Positions 43,648 through 52,761 of a stretch of DNA of 64,000 bases are shown here, piece after piece (within the stretch, counting starts at the first letter, position 1; the number at the start of each line of letters is the position of its first letter). The stretch covers positions 26,232-90,231 of the forward strand of contig NZ_CAUDZA010000006.1 in assembly GCF_958453765.1 (NCBI RefSeq), read 5' to 3'. The translations under genes were made by a program, and so were the position numbers. This DNA comes from Phascolarctobacterium_A succinatutens_B (GTDB lineage: Bacteria > Bacillota > Negativicutes > Acidaminococcales > Acidaminococcaceae). A model generated the notes under the pieces. That model was not told the DNA's origin. It saw nothing but the letters and a program-made list of their open reading frames with translations, and made no database searches.

Positions 43648-44910
43648 TTGCGCAAGATTTTCCTGCTGACGCTGCTGGCCTGCTGTATGCTTTTAGGCGC
43701 AGTTGCTCAGGCGGCGCAGATAACAGATGTAAAATGGGGTGTCAATAAAGCAGACGTTCTGCGTATTGTTGTTGATGTAACGGATACTGCAGGCTATGCT
43801 GTTGATATGGAAGGCGATACGCTTAATCTGACAGTGAATGCCGATAAGGGAGCGCAGGTGCCGCATAGTAAGGCTGTAAAAAGCTCTTTGGCTGATTCCT
43901 TGAAAATTGTGGATAAAGGCAGCTATACGGTGGTGCGTGTACCGCTGAAACAGCGCCTGCTGGAAAAAAGCTATAAGGCTTTCGTCTTAAAGAAGGATCC
44001 TGCAACAGGCCGTCCCTTCCGTGTAGTGCTTGATGTTACGCCGCGCCAGGCTTCCTACAGCGGTTCCGGTGCTGCAACCACCGTTGTAAGCAACAGACCG
44101 GTAGTAAGCAACCGTCCAACAAAAAATAACAGTAGTATCAAGAAAAATACCGTTATAAAAACAAGTACCGTAGCGGATAAGAAAGCGGACAAAAAGAAGA
44201 GCAGCAGTAAAAAGAAAAACGATAATAAGAAAAATACTGCTGCTGCCAAAACAGAAACAACAGTAAATAAACCGGTTAATAAATCTGATACTGATAAGTT
44301 TGCGGTAATCAAAGGAAACGGCAGGTTCCGCACAAGCGGCGGCATTGACGGTAAAATTATTACCTTAGATGCAGGTCATGGCGGCAGCGACCCGGGCGCT
44401 ATCGGCAGTGATGGTACCAAAGAAAAAAATATCACCCTGGCTATTACAAAAATAGTTAAGGAGATTTTGGAAGATAAGGGTGCCAAGGTTTATATGACGC
44501 GTACTACCGATGTTGATGTATTCGGACCTAATGCCAGTGATGCAGAGGAACTGCAGGCACGTGTAAACGTAGGCGAAAAATATAATTCGGATATGTTCGT
44601 CAGCCTGCATATTAATTCTTCGGTCAATAAAAATGTTGGCGGTTTTTCTACATACTATTATCCGAAAACCGATAATGATTTGCGCTTAGCCCAAAATATC
44701 CAAAATAAGCTGGCTGCTAATTTCGGTGTAGATGATTTGGGTGTACGTCAGGCAAACTTTTATGTTATCAAGCGTATCAGTATGCCGGCAGTTTTGGTAG
44801 AAATGTGCTTCATCAGTAATGAAAAGGAGCTGACCTTGATGAAGGGACAATGGTTCCAAAAGAAGACGGCTCGTCTGATTGCTGAAGGCATTGAAAAATA
44901 TTTTGCATAA
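43648..44910 (+). CDS. N-acetylmuramoyl-L-alanine amidase with AMIN domain
   Basis: Exported cell-wall hydrolase, 420 aa. It has a Sec signal (residues 1-24, ending AVAQA). An AMIN domain (about 28-130) directs it to peptidoglycan or the septum. A Lys/Asn/Thr-rich disordered linker (about 145-225) and a zinc-dependent Amidase_3 domain follow. Catalytic-site pieces are ITLDAGHGGSDPG (zinc His near residue 242), SLHINSS and a late VEMCFISN with the catalytic Glu. The start is TTG 43648 after GAGGTGG. An AmiC-like role in daughter-cell separation is inferred. Confidence 0.9.
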   Translation: MRKIFLLTLLACCMLLGAVAQAAQITDVKWGVNKADVLRIVVDVTDTAGYAVDMEGDTLNLTVNADKGAQVPHSKAVKSSLADSLKIVDKGSYTVVRVPLKQRLLEKSYKAFVLKKDPATGRPFRVVLDVTPRQASYSGSGAATTVVSNRPVVSNRPTKNNSSIKKNTVIKTSTVADKKADKKKSSSKKKNDNKKNTAAAKTETTVNKPVNKSDTDKFAVIKGNGRFRTSGGIDGKIITLDAGHGGSDPGAIGSDGTKEKNITLAITKIVKEILEDKGAKVYMTRTTDVDVFGPNASDAEELQARVNVGEKYNSDMFVSLHINSSVNKNVGGFSTYYYPKTDNDLRLAQNIQNKLAANFGVDDLGVRQANFYVIKRISMPAVLVEMCFISNEKELTLMKGQWFQKKTARLIAEGIEKYFA

Positions 44911-44926
44911 TACGGAGGCGGCAAGA

Positions 44927-45463
44927 ATGAGAAAGCTAATTTTATTGATGCTGCTTTTGTGTGCAGTAATAGCAAGCGGTTGCAGTGAAAATGTTCCGCC
45001 GAAAGAGGATGCTAAGAATGCGGCAACTGCTGCAGTGCAGGAAAAAAAGGATATCAGCTTTATTGTTTATCGTGCAGCTTCCGATGGCAGCGAAAAGCTG
45101 CTGCCGGAAAAAATTACGATGAAGGATAACGGCAAAAGTTTGCCGGAAAATGCTTTGATTGCTTTGGTGACTACTAAACCGCAGGACGCGAAGATGGATG
45201 ATGTTGTACCTATCGGTACTAAGGTGCGCAGTCTTAAAATTGAGCAGGATGGCACTGCCTATGCTGATTTTACGCGCGAGCTGGCAAAGAAGGGACAAGG
45301 CTCCTATGGTGAGATGATGCTTTGCTACGCTATTACCAATACCTTGACAGAGTTTCCGGAAATTAAACGGGTACAGATTCTGATAGAAGGTAAAAAGGCT
45401 ATTACCTTGAGTGGTCATATGGATATTGAGGATCCGCTGACGCGTAATACAACTTTATTGTAA
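44927..45463 (+). CDS. GerMN-domain lipoprotein
   Basis: A 178-aa lipoprotein: signal with lipobox VIASGC (Cys near residue 20), a short linker, then one GerMN domain. The domain has the pattern ALIALVTTKPQ, VPIGTKVRSLKIEQDGTAYADFT and a typical MLCYAITNTLTEFPEIKRVQILIEG. GerMN domains occur in cell-envelope proteins such as GerM and LpqB. GGAGG lies before ATG 44927, 16 bases after the amidase stop, so the pair is one operon. Confidence 0.87.
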   Translation: MRKLILLMLLLCAVIASGCSENVPPKEDAKNAATAAVQEKKDISFIVYRAASDGSEKLLPEKITMKDNGKSLPENALIALVTTKPQDAKMDDVVPIGTKVRSLKIEQDGTAYADFTRELAKKGQGSYGEMMLCYAITNTLTEFPEIKRVQILIEGKKAITLSGHMDIEDPLTRNTTLL

Positions 45464-45471
45464 AAACAAAG

Positions 45472-45503
45472 AAGCGGTACTGGTAAGTCTGGTGCCGCTT
45501 TTT
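45472..45503 (+). terminator. terminator of amidase-GerMN
   Basis: AAGCGGTAC (45472-45480) pairs with GTGCCGCTT (45492-45500), then TTT. Confidence 0.75.
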
Positions 45504-45557
45504 CAAATTATTGATTACTATGGCAAGTGTTTTTGCCAAATGTGAGGAGAGTTGGTT

Positions 45558-46031
45558 ATGGAAATTTATTTGCAGGACAGCGCTGCAACAGAAGCCTTGG
45601 GAAGACTTTTGGGCAAGCATGCAGCAAGCGGTGACGTTTTCTGCCTGAGCGGTGACCTGGGCGCAGGCAAAACACTGCTCAGCCGCGGTGTTGCTGTGGC
45701 CTTGGGAGCAGATGCGGAGGATGTCAACAGTCCAACCTTTGCTATTATGAATGTCTATCAGGGGCGTGAGCTGGAAATAAGGCATTTTGATTTATATCGC
45801 CTCAACCGTCCGGAGGAGCTGGAGGACATCGGCTTTGAGGAATATACCGGAGGCGATGGAGTAACATTGATTGAATGGGCTGAGCTGTTTAAGGAGGAGC
45901 TGCCGGAGGAATATCTGCAGATTACTTTGCTGCATGATGGTGAAGGCCGTCGTGCCGTGCTGCAGGCTCAGGGTGAAAGATATGAAAAACTGCTGCGGGA
46001 GGTAGAAGAAGATGCTGACTTTGGCAATTGA
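45558..46031 (+). CDS. tsaE: tRNA threonylcarbamoyladenosine biosynthesis protein TsaE
   Basis: ATPase partner of TsaB-TsaD in making t6A37 of tRNA. It is 157 aa with Walker A GDLGAGKT near residue 31, SPTF near residue 57 and HFDLYR near residue 75. GAGGAGAG lies before ATG 45558. It overlaps tsaB by 20 bases. Confidence 0.95.
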   Translation: MEIYLQDSAATEALGRLLGKHAASGDVFCLSGDLGAGKTLLSRGVAVALGADAEDVNSPTFAIMNVYQGRELEIRHFDLYRLNRPEELEDIGFEEYTGGDGVTLIEWAELFKEELPEEYLQITLLHDGEGRRAVLQAQGERYEKLLREVEEDADFGN

Positions 46032-46707
46032 TACGGCCACCAAGGTGTGCACGATTGCATTATGCCGTGATAAGGAAATTTTAGCTGAATATACGATAAA
46101 TATGGGGATGACACATAGTGAAGGCCTGCTGCCGCAATTAGACCAGCTGCTGCAGCGTACCGGTGTACAAAAGCAGGACATCGAGCTTTTGGCTGTCAGC
46201 ATGGGCCCCGGGTCCTTTACAGGTTTACGTATCGGTCTGGCAACTGCGGAGGCTATGGCCTACAGCTGGCAGTGCTGTCTGCACGGAGTTGATACTTTAA
46301 AGGCTATGGCTTATAATATTCAGCTTGAAGGCAGGGTGCTGTCACCGGTGCTGGATGCGCAAAAGGGCAATTTTTATCAGGCCTTATATGAATGGCGTAG
46401 CGGTGAGCTTGTAGAGCTTGCACCTGTTGAGGTTGTCAGTGCGGAAAAAGCATTAGAAAGAATTGCGTTGCAGGGAACCCCTGCGTTGCTTTTGGGCGAG
46501 TGCACCAAGCTTGCGAAAAACGGTCTGCCTGATTTTATCAGCGTGGCACCCGAAGCATTGCGTATGCCTAAAGGCAGCTCTGTTGCTTTGGCTGCCTTGG
46601 CAGAATTTGATGCAGAAAACGATAAGAAAATTTTTGGCCTGGAGCCATACTATATCAGAAGATCGGAGGCTGAGGAATTGTGGGAGAAGAAGCACAAGCA
46701 ACAATAA
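46012..46707 (+). CDS. tsaB: tRNA threonylcarbamoyladenosine biosynthesis protein TsaB
   Basis: Non-catalytic ASKHA partner of TsaD, 231 aa. It has LAIDTATKVCTIAL at the start and the MGPGSFTGLRIGLATAEA block near residue 64. It overlaps tsaE and rimI, so the four genes form a coupled operon. Confidence 0.95.
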   Translation: MLTLAIDTATKVCTIALCRDKEILAEYTINMGMTHSEGLLPQLDQLLQRTGVQKQDIELLAVSMGPGSFTGLRIGLATAEAMAYSWQCCLHGVDTLKAMAYNIQLEGRVLSPVLDAQKGNFYQALYEWRSGELVELAPVEVVSAEKALERIALQGTPALLLGECTKLAKNGLPDFISVAPEALRMPKGSSVALAALAEFDAENDKKIFGLEPYYIRRSEAEELWEKKHKQQ

Positions 46708-47156
46708 GCTTCAGAGCAATGACGGAAGCAGATATTCCGGCTTTAGTTGCCATAGAGGCACAATCCTTTTATGATGCCTGGAATGAAAATATGCTGCGTA
46801 ATGAAATAGCCAACGAGCTGACTACCTATCTGGTAATGGAATGTGCCGGCAAGCTTGTCGGTTATGCAGGCTTCTGGCTGGTGGCAGGCGAAGCGCAGAT
46901 TACCCGGGTTGCTGTCGCTGATGAAGAACGTGGGCAGGGCTATGGTACGCGCCTGACGGCAGCCTTAGTAAACAAGGCCTGGGAGCTGGGCGCTACGGCT
47001 ATGACGCTGGAGGTGCGCGAGGGAAATATTGCCGCGCAGAAAGTTTATCTGACCTGTGGCTTTGCCAGCGAAGGCATTCGTCCGAATTATTACGAAGACA
47101 ATCATGAAAATGCAGTTATAATGTGGCTGTATAAAGAAGGAGCAGGCCATGAATAA
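46680..47156 (+). CDS. rimI: ribosomal protein S18-alanine N-acetyltransferase
   Basis: GNAT acetyltransferase, 158 aa. The acetyl-CoA loop VADEERGQGYGTRL is near residues 80-93, and the C-terminal block is AQKVYLTCGFASEGIRPNYY. The start is GTG 46680 inside tsaB (28-base overlap). RimI is regularly encoded between tsaB and tsaD. Confidence 0.92.
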   Translation: MGEEAQATISFRAMTEADIPALVAIEAQSFYDAWNENMLRNEIANELTTYLVMECAGKLVGYAGFWLVAGEAQITRVAVADEERGQGYGTRLTAALVNKAWELGATAMTLEVREGNIAAQKVYLTCGFASEGIRPNYYEDNHENAVIMWLYKEGAGHE

Positions 47157-48171
47157 AGAGCAGAAGGATGTATATATTTTAGGTATTGAAAGCAGCTGTG
47201 ATGAAACTGCGGCTGCCGTAGTAAAGAACGGGCGTGAGGTACTGAGCAACATTATCTCCTCCCAAATCGTTATTCACCGCAAATTCGGCGGTGTTGTGCC
47301 AGAAATTGCTTCGCGTAAGCATATCGAGAATATTATGCCTGTTATTGACGAGGCTTTATCTCAGGCTGGCGTCGGCATGGAGCAGATAGATGCTGTTGCT
47401 GTTACCTACGGACCTGGTCTGGTCGGCGCGCTGCTTGTCGGTCTTTCGGCTGCCAAGGCGTTGGCCTGGGCAACGGACAAACCGTTGATAGGTGTCAACC
47501 ATCTTGAAGGCCATGTATTTGCCAACTTTTTGGCAGACAGCGAGCTGAAGCCGCCGTTCATGGCGCTGGTTGTCAGCGGCGGTCATACGGCGCTGCTGAA
47601 GGTTACCGGCTATAACAGCTTTGAGCTTTTGGGGCAAACACGTGATGACGCAGCAGGTGAAGCCTTTGATAAGATTGCCCGCGTTATGGGGCTGCCTTAT
47701 CCCGGCGGTCCTGAAATTGAGCGCTTGGCATTGGGAGGCAATGACCATGCTATTGATTTTCCGGTAGCACGTCTGGATAAGCCTTACGAATTCAGCTTCA
47801 GTGGTTTAAAATCTGCCGTAATCAATTATCTGCATAACCAGCAGCAGGCAGGCCGTGAGGTGAACCGTAGCGATGTTGCGGCATCCTTCCAGCGTGCGGT
47901 TGTTGATGCATTGGTTAAGGAAGCGGTGCATGCAATGCAGCATACAGGCTACAATAAAATTGTGCTGGCCGGCGGCGTTTCTGCCAATAAAACTTTGCAA
48001 AACACACTGGCAAAGGCTATGGAGGAGATTGGTGCCCAGTTGGTGCATCCGACACCGATTTTGTGTACCGATAATGCTGTAATGATTGCCTGCCGCGGTT
48101 ATTTTATGTATCAGGCCGGTAGCTTCAGTCCATTGGACTTGAACGCTAATCCATCATTGAAATTAGGCTAA
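47149..48171 (+). CDS. tsaD: tRNA threonylcarbamoyladenosine synthase subunit TsaD
   Basis: Catalytic subunit that moves the threonylcarbamoyl group to A37 of tRNA. It is 340 aa with GIESSCDETAAAVV at the start, metal-binding His in GVNHLEGHVFA near residue 114, VVSGGHTALL and a late CTDNAVMIA. It overlaps rimI by 8 bases. It is the last gene of the operon; no clear terminator follows, only the DnaA-box region. Confidence 0.97.
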   Translation: MNKEQKDVYILGIESSCDETAAAVVKNGREVLSNIISSQIVIHRKFGGVVPEIASRKHIENIMPVIDEALSQAGVGMEQIDAVAVTYGPGLVGALLVGLSAAKALAWATDKPLIGVNHLEGHVFANFLADSELKPPFMALVVSGGHTALLKVTGYNSFELLGQTRDDAAGEAFDKIARVMGLPYPGGPEIERLALGGNDHAIDFPVARLDKPYEFSFSGLKSAVINYLHNQQQAGREVNRSDVAASFQRAVVDALVKEAVHAMQHTGYNKIVLAGGVSANKTLQNTLAKAMEEIGAQLVHPTPILCTDNAVMIACRGYFMYQAGSFSPLDLNANPSLKLG

Positions 48172-48198
48172 ACAAGTGTCTTTTATGGTGCATAAGCC

Positions 48199-48312
48199 TG
48201 TGGATATTGTGGATAAACGGGAAATATCCACATATAAGCGCATTGCTGGTGTGGAAAAGCCTGTGGATATAGTGGATAAAATAGTGGATTAATCAGATAA
48301 AGCTGTGGAAAG
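48199..48312. promoter_or_regulatory. cluster of eight DnaA-box-like 9-mers
   Basis: Eight matches to TGTGGATAA or its complement with at most two differences lie in 114 bases, at 48199, 48208 (exact), 48224 (reverse), 48250, 48262, 48271, 48283 and 48304. Boxes 1-2 and 5-6 abut head to tail. It fills the tsaD-kinase gap. It is more likely a DnaA titration or regulatory cluster than oriC, because no dnaA, dnaN or AT-rich unwinding region is present. Confidence 0.65.
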
Positions 48313-48339
48313 GACAACAGCAGGAAGAAGAGGGGAAAC

Positions 48340-49731
48340 ATGCTGAGTAATTTAACAGCAGAACAAAGAAACAGTTTACAAGCTATGCCACAGGTACTCG
48401 GTCTGGCGGCAGATATAGCACATGCTGCTGTGACGATTTATCTGCCGGGAGAGAACAAAAAGTTTTTTAATGTTTATAAGCAGGAGCAGCCGATGACACA
48501 GGTAGGAAATGTGCGCCCGGATATGACTGGCCGACGTGTACGTGCGGTTGAAGAGCCGCTCGTTGCGCGTGTGCTGCAGAAAAACGTGCCTGTTAACGGC
48601 AAGCGTGAATGGGCTTTGGGCATGTTCAACAGTCTGAAGGTTTTTCCGCTGCGTGACAGCCGCGGACATTGCTACGGTGCCGTCAGCTTTGAAAGCGCTG
48701 CTCCCGATGATATTATTATTGCGCAGTCGCTGGAGCTTTTGTGCAATCTGCGCCAGGATGTGAGCAATAACAGCAACTATCGGCGACTGTTGCCTTCCGA
48801 CGGCATTATGGTGGTGGATGCCAACAGAGTGATTGTTGCTGCCAACAATCGTGCGCGTCATATGTTTGATGTTATGGATATTTCTCATCTTGTCGGCTGC
48901 CGTACTAATGATGTTGCTATCAATTGGCCGTTGGTCGGGATGGTTATGGAAACAGGTACGGCGGAAAGCAAGGAATTTACGATGCATGGCATTTTGCTTT
49001 CCATACGTATTCTGCCGGTAATTCCTAGGCCTAAGGCCGGTTGTGCTATTGTCATTTTGCAAGATATTACCGAGCTGCGCAAAAAGGACGAGGAGCTGCT
49101 GATAAAATCTGTTGTAATTAAAGAGATTCATCATCGTGTAAAGAACAATTTGCAGACCATCGCCAGTCTGCTGCGTCTGCAGGAGCGTCGCGCGCAGTGT
49201 GAAGAAACAAAAATAGTTTTGCGTGACTGCGTCAACAGAGTCAACAGCATTGCTATTGTGCATGAGTATCTTTCGCAGCAGGATACCGGTCTGATAGATG
49301 TCGGTAAGGTGGCCAAGGGAATTTATCAGGCAATTATCAGCAGTATGCTGCATCCGGAATTTATCCTGCATGCCGATTTTAAAGCAGATCCTGTACAGCT
49401 GCCGTCTGATAAGGCAACAAGCATCGCTTTGATTCTCAACGAATTATTGCAGAATACTATAGAACATGCTTACGAAGGACGCATGAGTGGCAGCCTTAAG
49501 GTGCGCTTTGCGGAAGAAAGCAAGCGTTATGTTTTATCGATTGCCGATGACGGTGTAGGTCTTCCGGAAGGATTTTCTTTAAACAGCAGCCGTCAAAGCT
49601 TAGGATTGAAAATTATCAAGACCATGGCGGAAGCAGACCTGCAGGGAAGCTTTAGCTTGACGAATCGTGATGATGGCGGTACACTTGCTTTAGTAACAAT
49701 TCCAAAGGGGGGACTGGAAGATGTTAAATAA
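48340..49731 (+). CDS. cytoplasmic sensor kinase, PdtaS-like (GAF/PAS, HisKA_2)
   Basis: A 463-aa soluble histidine kinase. The N-terminal half is GAF-like (about 1-145) then PAS-like (about 150-255, with GIMVVDANRVIVAAN). The phosphoacceptor region is the HisKA_2 type, IKEIHHRVKNNLQTI, with H264/H265. The C-terminal HATPase has NELLQNTIEHAY and DDGVGLP. It has no membrane segments. It is coupled to an ANTAR response regulator by an 11-base overlap, the same pairing as PdtaS/PdtaR and EutW/EutV. The input signal is unknown. Confidence 0.88.
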   Translation: MLSNLTAEQRNSLQAMPQVLGLAADIAHAAVTIYLPGENKKFFNVYKQEQPMTQVGNVRPDMTGRRVRAVEEPLVARVLQKNVPVNGKREWALGMFNSLKVFPLRDSRGHCYGAVSFESAAPDDIIIAQSLELLCNLRQDVSNNSNYRRLLPSDGIMVVDANRVIVAANNRARHMFDVMDISHLVGCRTNDVAINWPLVGMVMETGTAESKEFTMHGILLSIRILPVIPRPKAGCAIVILQDITELRKKDEELLIKSVVIKEIHHRVKNNLQTIASLLRLQERRAQCEETKIVLRDCVNRVNSIAIVHEYLSQQDTGLIDVGKVAKGIYQAIISSMLHPEFILHADFKADPVQLPSDKATSIALILNELLQNTIEHAYEGRMSGSLKVRFAEESKRYVLSIADDGVGLPEGFSLNSSRQSLGLKIIKTMAEADLQGSFSLTNRDDGGTLALVTIPKGGLEDVK

Positions 49732-50308
49732 ACTGAGAATATTATTGGCAGATGACGAAGCTATTTTGCGTCTTGATTTACGCGAAATGCTGGCAGATGC
49801 CGGTCATGACATAGTAGGCGAGGCTGCCAACGGACAGGAAGCAGTAAAGCTGGCTAAAGAATTAAAGCCTGATTTTATTATTATGGATGTTAAAATGCCG
49901 ATTATGGACGGCATTACGGCGGCAAAAATTATTGCTGCCGATAATATTGCGCCGGTATTGCTGCTTACAGCTTACAGTCAGCAGGATATTGTTGAGCAGG
50001 CATCGGATGCAGGCGTTATTGCTTATCTTGTTAAGCCTGTACGTGAGGAACAGCTTTTCCCGGCGATGGAGATTGCGGCCAAACGCTTTCAGGAAATGCA
50101 TAAGCTTAATTTGGAGCTTGATAAGCTGAAGGAAAGCCTGGAGAACCGTAAGCTGCTGGATCGTGCCAAGGGTATCCTCATGGCAGCGCACGGAATGACA
50201 GAGCAGGAAGCATATCGTAAGATGCAGCAGTTCAGTATGGCAAAACGCATAAGCTTAAAGGAGCTGGCGGAAAGCATTATTGCAGCTGCGGCCAAAAGAC
50301 AACAATGA
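49721..50308 (+). CDS. ANTAR-domain response regulator (PdtaR/EutV-like)
   Basis: A 195-aa receiver-ANTAR protein. The receiver has LLADDEAILRLD and phosphoacceptor D56 (IIMDVKMPIMDG), with Lys in YLVKPVREEQ. A helical linker leads to an ANTAR domain (about residues 130-190) with the conserved core DRAKGILMAAHGMTEQEAYRKM. ANTAR proteins bind paired small hairpins in mRNA leaders and block termination, so this pair acts on RNA and not on promoters. Its targets were not identified in the window. Confidence 0.9.
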   Translation: MLNKLRILLADDEAILRLDLREMLADAGHDIVGEAANGQEAVKLAKELKPDFIIMDVKMPIMDGITAAKIIAADNIAPVLLLTAYSQQDIVEQASDAGVIAYLVKPVREEQLFPAMEIAAKRFQEMHKLNLELDKLKESLENRKLLDRAKGILMAAHGMTEQEAYRKMQQFSMAKRISLKELAESIIAAAAKRQQ

Positions 50309-50313
50309 ACTGA

Positions 50314-50340
50314 AAGGGCAGTGGAAACTGCTCTTTTTTT
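50314..50340 (+). terminator. terminator of the kinase-ANTAR operon
   Basis: AGGGCAGT (50315-50322) pairs with ACTGCTCT (50327-50334) around a GGAA loop, followed by TTTTTT. Confidence 0.85.
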
Positions 50341-50453
50341 GTGCTCAAGCAAAAATTTGGGCCTGCGAAGCAAAAAAATGGAGTGCTGAAGCCGATTTTT
50401 GAGGACGTGAAACAGAAATTGCGACAAATTTGTAAAAAACAGTGAAAAAGTAC

Positions 50454-50519
50454 TTGCAATTTTTCCTAATATGGATATAATAAGAATTGTGGTTAGCACT
50501 CAGGGTAAATGAGTGCTAA
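50454..50519 (+). promoter_or_regulatory. groESL promoter with perfect CIRCE operator
   Basis: TTGCAA (50454-50459), 16 bases, TATAAT (50476-50481). The CIRCE element TTAGCACTC (50493-50501), 9 bases, GAGTGCTAA (50511-50519) is a perfect inverted repeat, the binding site of the heat-shock repressor HrcA. hrcA itself is not in the window. Confidence 0.96.
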
Positions 50520-50576
50520 TAACCAAGAAGCAAATTACTCTCACGTAAGTAAGAATACTCGAAAGGGGTTATAAAA

Positions 50577-50867
50577 ATGTTAAAACCATTAGCTGATCAC
50601 GTAATTGTAGAGGTTGTAGAAGTAGAAGAAAAAACTGCCAGCGGCATTTTCCTGCCGGATACCGCAGTAAAAGAAAAACCGCAACAGGGCAAGGTTCTGG
50701 CTGTAGGCAGAGGCAAATACAGCGACAACGGCACTCTGATTAAACCCGAAGTAAAAGTTGGCGATGAAGTTATCTTCGCAAAATACAGCGGAACTCCTGT
50801 TAAACATCAAGGTAAGGATTACCTGATTCTCAGCGAACGCGATATCTTAGCTACAATTGAAAAGTAA
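50577..50867 (+). CDS. groES: co-chaperonin GroES
   Basis: Ten-kDa lid of the chaperonin, 96 aa. The mobile loop is EEKTASGIFLPDTAVKEKPQ, followed by the GKVLAVGRG block. AAAGGGG precedes the ATG. Confidence 0.97.
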   Translation: MLKPLADHVIVEVVEVEEKTASGIFLPDTAVKEKPQQGKVLAVGRGKYSDNGTLIKPEVKVGDEVIFAKYSGTPVKHQGKDYLILSERDILATIEK

Positions 50868-50918
50868 CATAAAAACTGTAATTAATTTGTAATTGAATTT
50901 TCAAAGGAGCGATATAAA

Positions 50919-52550
50919 ATGGCTAAACAAATTCTCTTTAATGAAGAAGCTCGTCGTAGTCTGGAGCGTGGCGTAAATGCTCTGGCTGACGCTGTAAAAG
51001 TAACCCTCGGTCCTAAAGGCCGTAACGTTGTTCTGGAAAAGAAATTCGGCGCACCGACCATCACCAATGACGGTGTAACCATTGCCCGCGATATCGAACT
51101 GGAAGATCCGTTTGAAAACATGGGCGCACAGCTGGTTAAAGAAGTATCCATCAAAACCAACGATGTTGCTGGCGACGGCACCACCACTGCTACCGTTCTG
51201 GCACAGGCTATGATTAACGAAGGCATGCGCAACGTTGCTGCCGGCGCTAACCCGATGGTTCTGAAAAAAGGTATCAAAAAAGCAGTTGACGTACTGGTTG
51301 ACGAACTGAAAAATGTTTCCCAAAAGGTTGAAACCAAGGCTGCAAAAGCACAAGTTGCTTCTATCTCCGCAGCTGATGATGAAATCGGTAACCTGATTGC
51401 CGACGCTATGGAAAAAGTTGGCGACGACGGTGTTATCACTGTTGAAGAATCCAAGACCATGGAAACTCATCTGGAAACTGTTGAAGGCATGCAGTTCGAC
51501 CGTGGCTACATTTCCCCGTATATGGCAACCGATGCTGATAAAATGGAAGCTGTACTGAGCAATCCGTACGTATTCATTACTGATAGAAAAATCACCATGA
51601 TTGCCGACATTATGCCGGTTCTGGAAAAAGTTGTTCAAAACGGCGGCGAACTCTTAATCATCGCTGAAGATGTTGAAGGCGAAGCACTGGCAACCCTGGT
51701 TGTTAACAAACTGCGTGGCACCTTCAAGGCTGTTGCTGTTAAAGCTCCTGGCTTCGGCGACCGTCGTAAAGCAATGCTGCAGGATATCGCTACTCTGACC
51801 GGTGCAACCGTTATCAGTGAAGAAGTTGGCCGTAAACTGGACAGCGCAAGCATGGCAGACCTTGGCCGCGCAGGTCAGGTTCGTGTAACCAAAGAATTGA
51901 CTACTATCGTTGATGGCCTGGGTGATAAAGATGCTATTGCTGCACGTGTTGCTCAAATCCGTGCACAAATTCCGGAAACCACTTCTGATTTCGATAAAGA
52001 GAAACTGCAAGAACGTCTGGCTAAACTGGCCGGTGGCGTAGCTGTTATCAAAGTCGGCGCTGCTACCGAAGTTGAGCTGAAAGATAAAAAACTGCGCATT
52101 GAAGATGCTCTGAACGCTACCCGCGCTGCTGTTGCCGAAGGTATTGTTGCCGGCGGCGGTACTGCTCTGCTGCAAGTACAGCCTGCTCTGGCAAAAATCA
52201 AAGCTACCGGCGATGAGAAGACCGGCGTAGAAATCGTTAAACGCGCTATTGAAGAGCCTGTTCGTCAAATCGCTTACAACGCTGGCTTGGAAGGCGCTGT
52301 TATCGTTGATACAATCAAACGCAGCCGCAAAGGCTATGGCTTCAATGCTCTGACCGAAGAGTATGTTGACATGATTGAAGCTGGTATCGTTGACCCGACT
52401 AAGGTTACCAGAAGCGCACTGCAAAATGCTGCAAGCATCGCTTCTATGGTTCTGACCACTGAATCCATCGTAGCTGACAAACCTGCTAAGGAAGGCGCTG
52501 CTATGCCGGCAATGCCTCCGATGGGCGGCGGCATGCCCGGTATGATGTAA
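50919..52550 (+). CDS. groEL: chaperonin GroEL
   Basis: Sixty-kDa chaperonin ring subunit, 543 aa. ATP-site motifs are TLGPKGRNVVLEKKFG and AGDGTTTATVLAQ near residue 86. The tail is the usual Gly-Met-rich GGGMPGMM. AAAGGAG precedes the ATG. It is the last gene of the CIRCE-controlled operon. Confidence 0.98.
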   Translation: MAKQILFNEEARRSLERGVNALADAVKVTLGPKGRNVVLEKKFGAPTITNDGVTIARDIELEDPFENMGAQLVKEVSIKTNDVAGDGTTTATVLAQAMINEGMRNVAAGANPMVLKKGIKKAVDVLVDELKNVSQKVETKAAKAQVASISAADDEIGNLIADAMEKVGDDGVITVEESKTMETHLETVEGMQFDRGYISPYMATDADKMEAVLSNPYVFITDRKITMIADIMPVLEKVVQNGGELLIIAEDVEGEALATLVVNKLRGTFKAVAVKAPGFGDRRKAMLQDIATLTGATVISEEVGRKLDSASMADLGRAGQVRVTKELTTIVDGLGDKDAIAARVAQIRAQIPETTSDFDKEKLQERLAKLAGGVAVIKVGAATEVELKDKKLRIEDALNATRAAVAEGIVAGGGTALLQVQPALAKIKATGDEKTGVEIVKRAIEEPVRQIAYNAGLEGAVIVDTIKRSRKGYGFNALTEEYVDMIEAGIVDPTKVTRSALQNAASIASMVLTTESIVADKPAKEGAAMPAMPPMGGGMPGMM

Positions 52551-52602
52551 GCTGCAGACCGGATGTCAAAACTGTATAATATAGCTTGAGTAGGCTATAG
52601 AT

Positions 52603-52645
52603 AGCACACTCTGTTACTGATTTGGTAGCAGGGTGTGCTTTTTTT
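52603..52645 (+). terminator. terminator of groESL
   Basis: AGCACACTCTGTTAC (52603-52617) pairs with GTAGCAGGGTGTGCT (52625-52639) with two G:T pairs, then a run of T. Confidence 0.88.
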
Positions 52646-52761
52646 GTTACATAAAAGCTGCAGTAAAAAATTTTACTGGCATTAGTGTATTCTAATTATG
52701 TTTTTTTACTGGCAAATATGCTATAATAGTTTCATTCTATAGACAGAAGGAGCTGTTGATA

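Noticed and set aside
48199..48312. Replication origin
   Set aside because: The DnaA boxes are real by pattern, but dnaA, dnaN, recF, gyrB and rpmH are absent and there is no AT-rich unwinding block beside them.
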